Assembly (NCBI GenBank): GCA_020027655.1 | Contig: JAHKKJ010000281.1 | Coordinates: 1-5,634 of the forward strand | From: Deltaproteobacteria bacterium | GTDB taxonomy: Bacteria; Desulfobacterota; Binatia; UBA9968 | Reading direction: 5' to 3' | Length of the DNA stretch: 5,634 bases | Part shown: in pieces, positions 1-5,634 of the stretch | Position numbering within the stretch: position 1 is the first letter of the stretch | How the letters are laid out: each line of letters starts with the position of its first letter | The notes under the pieces: model-generated | Told to the model about the DNA's origin: nothing | What the model saw: only the letters and a program-made list of their open reading frames with translations | Database searches by the model: none | Translations under genes and position numbers: made by a program

Positions 1-1
1 A

Positions 2-571
2 GATTTGATCCCGCGGCTGCGAAAGGTTGGTCTCTATCAGGTGCTAGTCGGCATCGATGGCGGAACGGACGAAGAGATCGCCGAGGCGCGCAAAGGACCC
101 ATGAAGGTGGGGGTCAAGGAGTTAAAGGAGCTGATCCAGTTCCTGCGTAAGAACGACATCTCGACAATCTCCACCTATCTAAACGGTTTTTGGGACGACG
201 ATGAAGCGAAGATTCGCCAGCGGGCCAAGGCAGTTGACGAGATCGATCCGGACATCGTCATGATCCAGTTGCTCAATCCGATACCCGGATCGCCGATCTA
301 CAAAAAAGCGGTCAAGGATGGTGTCATCGAAATTGACAACCTCAGCCTTTACGATCTCGAGCATTGTGTTATGCCGACCAAACATCTCACGCGCCATCAG
401 CTCGGCGAATTGACCGGTTGGGCTTTTCAATCCTTTTATGGCAAGCCGGGGCGAATCGACCGGATTTTGAACGGTTACACCTCACCGTACGTGAAGATGA
501 AGTTTCTCTCCTTCAAAAACAACGCCGCGAAGTACGAAAAGGGCGCGGCGGAAGACGCCGTCGCCATTTGA
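2..571 (+). CDS. Radical SAM protein, C-terminal part (B12-binding/BchE-like), 5' truncated by window
   Basis: This is the last 189 residues of a protein whose reading frame is open to the left edge, so the true start lies outside; the TTG at 5-7 is an internal Leu codon. The visible part fits the second half of a radical SAM TIM barrel. Near the start, VLVGIDGGTDEEI matches the 'GiEsgs-e' strand that helps bind S-adenosylmethionine. Further on, LLNPIPGSPIY followed by KDGVI matches the 'P.PGT.ly....e.G.i' segment common in cobalamin-binding radical SAM enzymes. The tail MPTKHLTRHQL...SFYGKPGRI resembles the post-barrel region of BchE/anaerobic Mg-protoporphyrin ester cyclase-like proteins. 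The CxxxCxxC cluster motif and any B12-binding domain would lie upstream and cannot be seen. The family assignment is fairly secure; the BchE-like subfamily and the cobalamin dependence are inference. The reaction is unknown. It ends 12 bases before the SDR gene, so it is probably co-transcribed with it. Confidence 0.8.
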   Translation, partial: DLIPRLRKVGLYQVLVGIDGGTDEEIAEARKGPMKVGVKELKELIQFLRKNDISTISTYLNGFWDDDEAKIRQRAKAVDEIDPDIVMIQLLNPIPGSPIYKKAVKDGVIEIDNLSLYDLEHCVMPTKHLTRHQLGELTGWAFQSFYGKPGRIDRILNGYTSPYVKMKFLSFKNNAAKYEKGAAEDAVAI

Positions 572-583
572 GCTTTTGGATCC

Positions 584-1357
584 ATGACGGAGCAAGCTAG
601 ACGCGCGCCGCTCCAAGGGAAAATCGCTCTCGTCACCGGGGCGAGCCGAGGTATCGGTGCGGCCGCGGCAAAGCGCCTTGCGCAGTCCGGCGCCGCCGTC
701 GTCATCAACTATCACCAGAACCAGGAAGCGGCGCAAAAGGTTCTCGAAAACATTGAGGCCGCTGGCGGTCGAGGCATGATCTTTCAAGCGGACGTGACCC
801 GGAAGGATCAGGTGGAGGCGATGGTGGCCACAGTTCAAGAAAAGTGGACCGCCGTCGACGTTCTGGTCAACAACGCCTACTTCCCTTTCAAAGTGGGTCA
901 ACTCCATGAATTGTCATGGGAGAGTTTTCATCAGGCCGTCGAACACGAGCTTTCCGCCTTCCACAACTGCGTACAGGCCTGTTTGCCGGGAATGGTGGCG
1001 AAGAAAGCCGGCAAAATCATCGTCATCAGCACGCGGCTGGCTCAACAGCCGTTGCCGCGCATGGGCGCTTATGCGGCAGCCAAGTCCGCTCTGGAGTCGA
1101 TGGCCAATACCATGGCCATCGAACTAGGCCCTTTGGGCATCCCGGTCAACGTGGTGACACCGGCTTTTACCTTGACCGATGCTTCCATGATTATGCCCGA
1201 AGCGTTTAGAGAGCGCGTGCGTGAAACCCGGCCGCTGAAGAAACATCTTTATCCCGAGGACGTTGCCGGAGCCATCGCATTCTTAGCCGGTGATGAATCC
1301 AGCATGCTGACGGGGAGCCATATACTGATCACCGGCGGAAGCCATCTTCAACTCTGA
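584..1357 (+). CDS. Short-chain dehydrogenase/reductase (FabG-like SDR) with atypical catalytic residues
   Basis: A complete classical-length SDR of 257 residues, expected to be a cytosolic NAD(P)H-dependent oxidoreductase. The Rossmann motif TGASRGIG is at residues 18-25; Arg22 within it often goes with NADP(H) preference. Asp70 sits in the usual 'aDv' position. The active-site pair Tyr163-x3-Lys167 (YAAAK) is present, and the C-terminal stretch PEDVAGAIAFLAG...LTG...ITGG is typical of FabG-like proteins. Several consensus positions differ: NNAG is NNAY (96-99), the catalytic Ser 13 residues before Tyr is Thr150, the tetrad Asn in the 'NL' motif appears to be Glu122, and the 'PG' after the VN strand is PA. 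It could be a genuine ketoreductase/alcohol dehydrogenase on an unusual substrate or a weakened catalyst. The ATG at 584 lies 12 bases after the upstream stop and has only a weak GGA before it, suggesting translation coupled to the radical SAM gene. It ends in tandem stops, TGA TAG. Confidence 0.93.
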   Translation: MTEQARRAPLQGKIALVTGASRGIGAAAAKRLAQSGAAVVINYHQNQEAAQKVLENIEAAGGRGMIFQADVTRKDQVEAMVATVQEKWTAVDVLVNNAYFPFKVGQLHELSWESFHQAVEHELSAFHNCVQACLPGMVAKKAGKIIVISTRLAQQPLPRMGAYAAAKSALESMANTMAIELGPLGIPVNVVTPAFTLTDASMIMPEAFRERVRETRPLKKHLYPEDVAGAIAFLAGDESSMLTGSHILITGGSHLQL

Positions 1358-1387
1358 TAGGATCGCCGTTTGGCAGAATTATTTTTT

Positions 1388-1400
1388 CCCCGCCCTGGGG
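1388..1400 (+). promoter_or_regulatory. Small GC hairpin just before the flavin oxidase start
   Basis: CCCC (1388-1391) and GGGG (1397-1400) can pair around a 5-base loop, preceded by a run of six T. GGGG is the only purine-rich block upstream of the ATG at 1411 and lies 10 bases from it. Pairing might therefore mask a weak ribosome site. There is no T-tract downstream on the plus strand, so this is not an intrinsic terminator. The stem is only four pairs, and a regulatory role is speculative. Confidence 0.2.
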
Positions 1401-1410
1401 TTTCGCTTTC

Positions 1411-2895
1411 ATGCTATCGCTGGACCAGATCGTTGAAAAGCTCAAAGAGATAGTCGGCCCGCGATTCGTTTCGACGAATCCCATCGACAAAATCAATTAT
1501 CAGCACACGCTTGCTTACGGCGCTTATCGGGCGTTGCCGGATGTCATTGTACGTGTCGAATCGGATGCTCGGGGTAATCACTCCCTTGCCAAGATTCTCC
1601 AATTCGCCAACGAGCACAAGATCCCCATAGTTGCTAAAGGCGGGGTGGGGATGGGCATCAGCTCACCGCTCAAGGGCGGGATTCTTCTCGATATGCTGGG
1701 GATGGACAAGATTCTAGAAGTCAACCCAACCCTTCAGTATGTGATCGCGGAGGGCGGTGCGAGCGTCTACGCCATTCATCATGCCTTGAGGCAGCACGGT
1801 TTGATGTTGGCTAACTTTGGAACCTACGGTCCGGCTGTGGTGATTGGTGCTATGGTGAATAAGGGCGGTATCGGCTACGGCATGACGCGCTACGGTTGGA
1901 TCGCGGATATGGTGCTCGGGCTGGAGGTCATTCTTGCCAATGGCGAAACTATCCGGCTCGGTGCTCTTGCCAACCAGGAAACGGCCTTTGGTCCCTTTCA
2001 GAAATGGATCCACCTGCCTGATCTTTTGGGTCTATTCACTTTGGCGGCCGGTTCCATGGGAATCATCAGCAAAGTTTGTCTGCGGGCCATCCAAGGACGG
2101 CGCGAATGGTTGCACGATTACTGCTACACGTTTCGCCGCGATGAGCTCAACCGCGCACAAGATGCTCTGATTCAACTGGTCAGGGGCGAGGTGGTCTATG
2201 ATATCCATTTCACCGATCGCTGGCAGTATCACTGGCCGATGGAAGAAGGGCTGTACGATAGGAGCCGGATTCCGGACGACGCCTGGTTTTTTTTGAAGAC
2301 GGTGATTATGGCGCGGGATCCGGAAGAACTTGCGTTCAAGGAAAGACGAATGCGGCGAATCTACCACGAGGCAGGCGGTGTCGACGTGCCGGAGATCGCC
2401 GAGAAAGGGATGGGCGCAAAGGCGCAGCAGCATGGGCTCCACGGCTGGCCGGATTATCATATTATGGGGCCGGACGGTTGGTGCGGATCAGTAGTGCGCC
2501 ACAGCGGCATGTTTGCCGTGACCTCTAAGATGTATCCATTGACCTTCCTTCAAGAGATGTACGATCTCGATGAGGCGGCCAAGCGCGCATGCGGCCTCTG
2601 GGACGCCGAGCATTCACCTCAGCACGACAGTTATGTGACTCGTGACTTGGCGATCAAGGAAGAATATTTTGTCTTTTACAATCCCTACGATGAAGAGGAC
2701 GTGGGTAAGTTGCGCAAGTGGATGGCCATGGTGCAGGAGTTCAGCAACAAACGCGGGGTCGTGTGGACCGCGCCGACGTTAAGCACCAAAGGTCCCTATC
2801 CGTATGAACGTCTGACCAATCTTTACGACCTGGTGAAGGAGATCAAGCAGCTTGTCGATCCCAATAATATTCTAAATCCTGGAGCGTTGTATTAG
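1411..2895 (+). CDS. FAD-binding oxidoreductase (PCMH/VAO-type flavoprotein)
   Basis: A 494-residue flavoprotein of normal family length, expected to oxidise an organic substrate using FAD. Residues about 40-226 form the FAD-binding PCMH domain: AKGGVGMGISSPLKGG (76-90) followed by LDMLGMDKILEVNP matches the pyrophosphate-binding loop and next strand, GAMVNKGGIGYGMTRYG (146-162) matches the second FAD contact region, and LAAGSMGIISKVCL (211-224) matches the 'GseGi.git' segment. The C-terminus closes with DPNNILNPG (483-491), the usual end of this family. The middle, about 230-470, is the substrate domain. I see no HxGDGNxH-like metal motif as in the GlcD/D-lactate dehydrogenase branch, so it resembles the vanillyl-alcohol oxidase/4-cresol dehydrogenase side more, though that is tentative. 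No His is evident in the FAD loop for covalent flavin attachment there. No signal peptide or membrane segment is seen. Start: ATG 53 bases after the SDR stop, with only GGGG as a possible ribosome site. Substrate unknown; the operon context suggests tailoring of a biosynthetic intermediate. Confidence 0.9.
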   Translation: MLSLDQIVEKLKEIVGPRFVSTNPIDKINYQHTLAYGAYRALPDVIVRVESDARGNHSLAKILQFANEHKIPIVAKGGVGMGISSPLKGGILLDMLGMDKILEVNPTLQYVIAEGGASVYAIHHALRQHGLMLANFGTYGPAVVIGAMVNKGGIGYGMTRYGWIADMVLGLEVILANGETIRLGALANQETAFGPFQKWIHLPDLLGLFTLAAGSMGIISKVCLRAIQGRREWLHDYCYTFRRDELNRAQDALIQLVRGEVVYDIHFTDRWQYHWPMEEGLYDRSRIPDDAWFFLKTVIMARDPEELAFKERRMRRIYHEAGGVDVPEIAEKGMGAKAQQHGLHGWPDYHIMGPDGWCGSVVRHSGMFAVTSKMYPLTFLQEMYDLDEAAKRACGLWDAEHSPQHDSYVTRDLAIKEEYFVFYNPYDEEDVGKLRKWMAMVQEFSNKRGVVWTAPTLSTKGPYPYERLTNLYDLVKEIKQLVDPNNILNPGALY

Positions 2896-2903
2896 TTTTA
2901 GTT

Positions 2904-2913
2904 AAGGAAGGAG
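2904..2913 (+). promoter_or_regulatory. Strong ribosome binding site for the diiron-oxidase-like gene
   Basis: AAGGAAGGAG lies 7 bases before the ATG at 2921. It is a near-ideal, doubled Shine-Dalgarno sequence in the 25-base gap after the flavin oxidase stop. It is clearly the best ribosome site in the window and firmly supports that start codon. It suggests this protein is made at a higher level than its neighbours. Confidence 0.85.
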
Positions 2914-2920
2914 AAACTCG

Positions 2921-3721
2921 ATGGCGGGAACAAACGGAAAAGATTACTTTGGGAAGAAACTATCACCGCAAGAAGCGGAGGCGGTCGTCGCAGAGCTGAA
3001 GAGATATCTGCTGGGTCTGGCGGATCGATGGCTTTTTAAAGGGCGCTTTCATACGGAGTTGGAAAAAGGGACTCTGCCCATGGAAGCGATCCAGGTGTTC
3101 TGGCAGAACTGGTACGGCTTCGTGGCCGAGATTAATAACTTTCACGGCGTCGCTTACCAACGTCACTTGCCTTTCTTCAAACGCCACCCTGAACTGCAGA
3201 AGCATTTCGCCAACCATGTGGCGGACGAGATGATTCATCCGAAGCCGCCCGGCCACATTCGCATCGTTCTGGAACAGGGACGAAACTTCGGGCTCACCGA
3301 GGATCAGATGATCGATTATGAAATGCTTGCCGAGTGCCGCGCGTTTCTCGAGTATTACCGCGGGGTTCTCTATGAAGGAACCATGGCTGAATGGTGGGCC
3401 TCTTTCTGTGTGGAAGAAGCTGTCGGCCACTGGGCCAGGTTCTTCGGCGGTGCGCTGCGCAAGGCATACAAAATCCCGGAAGAGAAAATCGTCTACTTCC
3501 GCGTGCATGCCGAAGCCGATCTCGAGGAGCATGCCGACGGCGTTATGGCGCACGCGGATCTCGATTGGACGGTGCTGAGAAAGATGCTCGAAGAGGGCCG
3601 CGCGGATACTCGACCCGGCTTTAGCCTGGAGTATTGCCTACGCATGGGCACGGCTTATTTCGCTTGGTTCTTCGAAGGAGTTTATCAGTACATCAACAAA
3701 GAAGGGCTGTACAAAGCGTGA
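2921..3721 (+). CDS. Heme-oxygenase-like diiron oxidase / TenA-PqqC-fold protein
   Basis: A 266-residue, helix-rich, soluble protein rich in aromatic residues, related to the TenA/PqqC superfamily and often annotated as 'iron-containing redox enzyme'. The candidate metal ligands occur in the expected order. The first set is Glu103-x2-His106 (ADEMIHPKPPGH, with His99 and His112 near). A middle Glu165/Glu166 follows in VEEAVGH. Last comes His196-x3-Asp200-x3-His204 in YFRVHAEADLEEH, a helix that aligns by eye with the YFRS...DVEH segment of PqqC. This pattern is what heme-oxygenase-like diiron oxidases (UndA, SznF, CADD types) use to bind two irons and activate O2; PqqC and TenA themselves are cofactor-free or hydrolytic. 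A non-heme iron oxidase is therefore the best reading, with substrate unknown. The spacing of the last His is one longer than the H-x3-D-x2-H I know from CADD and SznF. The start is fixed by the strong ribosome site at 2904-2913. The gene's stop overlaps the start of the methyltransferase gene, implying tight co-expression. Confidence 0.85.
   Translation: MAGTNGKDYFGKKLSPQEAEAVVAELKRYLLGLADRWLFKGRFHTELEKGTLPMEAIQVFWQNWYGFVAEINNFHGVAYQRHLPFFKRHPELQKHFANHVADEMIHPKPPGHIRIVLEQGRNFGLTEDQMIDYEMLAECRAFLEYYRGVLYEGTMAEWWASFCVEEAVGHWARFFGGALRKAYKIPEEKIVYFRVHAEADLEEHADGVMAHADLDWTVLRKMLEEGRADTRPGFSLEYCLRMGTAYFAWFFEGVYQYINKEGLYKA
3701..3706 (+). promoter_or_regulatory. Ribosome binding site supporting the GTG start at 3718
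   Basis: GAAGGG lies inside the end of the diiron-oxidase-like gene, 11 bases before the GTG at 3718. The spacing is a little long but usable. Together with the GTGA stop/start overlap it supports 3718 as the methyltransferase start. Confidence 0.5.
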
Positions 3722-4749
3722 CGACTCAGCCGGGCAAAACACCAGAAGGATTGTCCCCGCGTCCGTTGATGCGAATCCTGGGAGATTTCGCCAATAGCCA
3801 GATCCTGGACGCAGCCCTTGAGTACGATTTCTTCACTCTGATCCACAAGGGGTCTCAAACGGCGAACGAAGTCGCTCATGAAGCCGGGACCCACCCACGG
3901 GCGACGCGCATAGTTCTCGATGGCCTGATCGCCCTGGCGCTTATCGAAAAGAAAGATGGGCGCTACTCGCTTGTGCCTGTGAGCGAAACTTTTCTCGTTA
4001 AAGGCAAGCCTGCTTACATGGGGGACTTCCGTCACGTAGCCCTAGCGCTTTGGGATGGCATGGCCCATCTTAAGGAGTCCCTCAAAACCGGCAAGCCTCT
4101 GAGTCGAATGGACACCGGGGGCGAGCTTCAGGTTTGGGAAAAGCTCGTCATCGGGATCATTCCGATTGCCGAGCCGGTTGCCAAGGCGCTGTGCGATATT
4201 TTGGGCATTGGAACGGAACGAAAAGGGCTCCGAGTTTTGGATATCGCCGGGGGCTCGAGTATTTTCGGCATGACGATTCTCACGCGCGATCCATCCGCGC
4301 AAGTCACGCAACTGGATTGGCCCAATGTCAATGGCGTGGCGAAGAAACTCAATCGCGAGCGCGGCCTGGAAGGAAAGATCCGCTTCATCGACGGTGAGCA
4401 TCGCTCAGCGACCCTTGAAACCAATTATTACGATTTAGTTCTTGCCAGTAATTTCTGCCGCTTCGAATCGCCAAAGGGGAATCGGGAATTGTTTCAGAAA
4501 GCTTACGCCGCGCTGAAACCGGGTGGAAGCCTCGTCGTCAACGACTTTCTCCCCAACGAGGAGCGCACCGGGCCCACCTTTGCCTTACGCTTCTCTGTTT
4601 ACACGCTAACGCACACGCCCGAAGGCGAATGCTGGACGCTATCACAATATTCCGATTGGCTTAAAGCCGCGGGCTTCAACTCTATTGAAAGTCACAGCGA
4701 TATACCCAAGGCTCTACCGGGGACAACTTTGATCATCGCCAACAAATAA
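3718..4749 (+). CDS. SAM-dependent methyltransferase, O-methyltransferase (dimerisation + Methyltransf_2) family
   Basis: A 343-residue protein starting at GTG 3718, overlapping the preceding TGA as GTGA. A longer in-frame ATG at 3634 would overlap the previous gene by 88 bases, and its extra 28 residues look like an out-of-frame shadow. Residues about 15-95 form a winged-helix dimerisation domain (LMRILGDFANSQILDAALEYDFFTLI, then TANEVAHEAGTHPRATRIVLDGLIAL, each continuing as in the family). The catalytic Rossmann domain follows: motif I LDIAGGSSIFG (174-184), acidic residue Asp200 in QLDWPN for the SAM ribose, YYDLVLASNF (237-246), and LKPGGSLVVNDFLP (266-279). This is the layout of small-molecule O-methyltransferases such as CrtF, BchU and many antibiotic enzymes. 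Motif I is degenerate at its end (SS for tG), and the position of the usual catalytic His ('snflHhf') is Arg248 in SNFCRF. It may be an O-methyltransferase with altered chemistry or a repurposed relative. Substrate unknown; probably the last gene of the operon. Confidence 0.88.
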   Translation: MTTQPGKTPEGLSPRPLMRILGDFANSQILDAALEYDFFTLIHKGSQTANEVAHEAGTHPRATRIVLDGLIALALIEKKDGRYSLVPVSETFLVKGKPAYMGDFRHVALALWDGMAHLKESLKTGKPLSRMDTGGELQVWEKLVIGIIPIAEPVAKALCDILGIGTERKGLRVLDIAGGSSIFGMTILTRDPSAQVTQLDWPNVNGVAKKLNRERGLEGKIRFIDGEHRSATLETNYYDLVLASNFCRFESPKGNRELFQKAYAALKPGGSLVVNDFLPNEERTGPTFALRFSVYTLTHTPEGECWTLSQYSDWLKAAGFNSIESHSDIPKALPGTTLIIANK

Positions 4750-4757
4750 GGCCGGAT

Positions 4758-4793
4758 GGCTGAGACAAATTTCTCACCCTCGTTTTTCTTTTT
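4758..4793 (+). terminator. Candidate intrinsic terminator of the five-gene operon
   Basis: Starting 8 bases after the methyltransferase stop, TGAGA (4761-4765) pairs with TCTCA (4772-4776) around a CAAATT loop. The stem can extend by two G-C pairs beyond a C-C mismatch (4758-4759 with 4778-4779). A T-rich tract with one interrupting C runs from 4783 to 4793. The stem is weak and the T-tract begins a few bases late, so efficiency is uncertain. Its placement between convergent genes fits. I see no equally clear terminator for the minus-strand gene. Confidence 0.45.
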
Positions 4794-4806
4794 AAGCAAC
4801 CACAAA

Positions 4807-5634
4807 TCAGACTAATTCAGGAAAGCTAAATTTTCTCTTTCCCAGCCGGCGTGCGCCCGCTTTGCTAATAACTACGGTGTCACCGCAGCGAACCGAATCG
4901 GGCGCCTCCGCCGGCATGGCACCGGGCTTGAGGACGAAAACGTTGCCTTCAACTAAAGGTAAGTCGAGATGCATCAGATAACTGGGAGAATTGTAAACCT
5001 GGCCCTCCACCTCGCCGGTGATTTGCGGCCGGTCTTCGCCGATGCCCCGGCCATGGAGCAACATGCCTTTGGGTATGTGGCCGGACTCTTGGACGAGCTT
5101 TCGATAGCAGGTCACTACCTCACGAAAGGTCACTCCCGGTTTCATGAACTTCACCAATTCGTCAAAGACTTTCACGCTGACATCGAAGGCGTTTTGCAAT
5201 TCTCTTGGGATCCTACCGAGACAGGCCGCTTGCACGGTCTGAGCGATGTAGCCGCCGTATTTCGCTTCAAGCTCCGTATTGATCATGTCGCCGGCTTGCA
5301 GCGGACGATGGGGCGCAATGCGCGAAGCCCATGGGACATCGACGCCGGCGCCCCAGTGGGTCATTGACGGATAGTCGCCGCCGTTGGCAATGATCGTGTG
5401 CCAGATGGTTGCCACCATCTCGTTCTCCATGACACCGGGTTTCGCTTTCCCAAGGATGGCTTCGACCACCTTGTCGAGGATGGCAGCGGCACGTTCTATC
5501 CACGCGACTTCTTCCGGCCCCTTGACCGAGCGGGCATCTTGGAGCAATTCCGTCGCATTCTCAAATTGCGCCTCGGGAAAAGTTCTTCTTAGTTTTTCGA
5601 TTATGCCGCTCACCACCGTTCCTTCCGGCGCGCG
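4807..5634 (-). CDS. M24 family (Xaa-Pro peptidase/creatinase-like) protein, N-terminus outside window, metal site degenerate
   Basis: The last 275 residues of a pita-bread-fold protein read on the minus strand. The frame stays open through the right edge (RAPEGT precedes the GTG at 5616-5614), so that GTG is probably internal and the missing part would hold the usual N-terminal creatinase_N-type domain. Numbering from that GTG, VKGPEEVAWIERAA (31-44) is the typical entry to the catalytic domain, APHRPLQAGD (101-110) the strand before the first ligand, and HGRGIGEDRP (188-197) and LKPG (229-232) the late motifs. Consensus metal ligands Asp, Asp, His, Glu, Glu correspond to Glu115, Gln126, His188, Asp195 and Lys230, so a dinuclear metal site is unlikely. 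Like creatinase, it may be a metal-free hydrolase, or it may be a non-catalytic homologue. It is convergent with the operon, with 57 bases between the stops, so a shared role is not implied. The substrate is not predictable. Confidence 0.85.
   Translation of the reverse strand, partial: RAPEGTVVSGIIEKLRRTFPEAQFENATELLQDARSVKGPEEVAWIERAAAILDKVVEAILGKAKPGVMENEMVATIWHTIIANGGDYPSMTHWGAGVDVPWASRIAPHRPLQAGDMINTELEAKYGGYIAQTVQAACLGRIPRELQNAFDVSVKVFDELVKFMKPGVTFREVVTCYRKLVQESGHIPKGMLLHGRGIGEDRPQITGEVEGQVYNSPSYLMHLDLPLVEGNVFVLKPGAMPAEAPDSVRCGDTVVISKAGARRLGKRKFSFPELV

Noticed and set aside
482..907. Minus-strand 141-codon frame across the radical SAM/SDR junction
   Set aside because: It overlaps two well-supported genes, shows no motif and has no ribosome site; it is treated as a shadow.
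1369..1386. TGGCA followed by a T-rich block, considered as a sigma-54 promoter
   Set aside because: The GG element is present but the downstream GC element of the -12 box is missing (all T), so the match is not credible.
2032..2460. Minus-strand 142-codon frame inside the flavin oxidase gene
   Set aside because: It lies fully within a supported coding region and has no family signature.
2963..3553. Long minus-strand reading frame (196 codons) opposite the diiron-oxidase-like gene
   Set aside because: It lies wholly inside a gene with clear family motifs and a strong ribosome site, and its translation shows no recognisable domain. It is a mirror frame of codon bias.
4969..5367. Plus-strand 132-codon frame opposite the M24 gene
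   Set aside because: It is antisense to a protein with consecutive M24 motifs and has no independent support.
1..5634. CRISPR arrays, tRNA/rRNA genes, insertion sequences, long direct or inverted repeats
   Set aside because: None was seen on either strand. Coding density leaves no gap over 60 bases, and no repeated block was noticed.

Overview
This 5.6 kb window is gene-dense bacterial DNA with moderate G+C content (somewhat above half, judged by eye). It holds five same-strand genes followed by one convergent gene. Short gaps, a strong Shine-Dalgarno site before one gene, a GTG start and a 4-base stop/start overlap are ordinary bacterial features. Nothing in the window fixes the taxon. The family mix (B12-type radical SAM, flavin oxidase, heme-oxygenase-like diiron protein, M24 relative) would suit an uncultured soil or sediment lineage, but that is a guess.

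Layout of the plus strand: (1) 2-571, the C-terminal part of a radical SAM protein resembling the cobalamin-binding/BchE type, cut by the left edge; (2) 584-1357, a short-chain dehydrogenase/reductase with altered catalytic positions; (3) 1411-2895, an FAD-binding (PCMH/VAO-type) oxidoreductase; (4) 2921-3721, a TenA/PqqC-fold protein with the His/Glu/Asp pattern of heme-oxygenase-like diiron oxidases; (5) 3718-4749, a SAM-dependent O-methyltransferase-family protein whose real start is a GTG overlapping the previous stop. A weak hairpin and T-tract at 4758-4793 probably ends this transcript. On the minus strand, 5634-4807 is the C-terminal two thirds of an M24 (Xaa-Pro peptidase/creatinase) homologue that has lost most metal ligands and is cut by the right edge.

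The five plus-strand genes look like one operon. Radical SAM, SDR, flavin oxidase, non-heme iron oxidase and methyltransferase are all tailoring chemistries, with no PKS, NRPS or other scaffold-building gene in view. The most economical reading is part of a small-molecule or cofactor biosynthesis or modification cluster whose substrate cannot be named from sequence. At least two of the enzymes (SDR and methyltransferase) depart from their family's catalytic consensus, and so does the convergent M24 protein. The set is therefore a reasonable candidate for an undescribed pathway, but this is inference from context.
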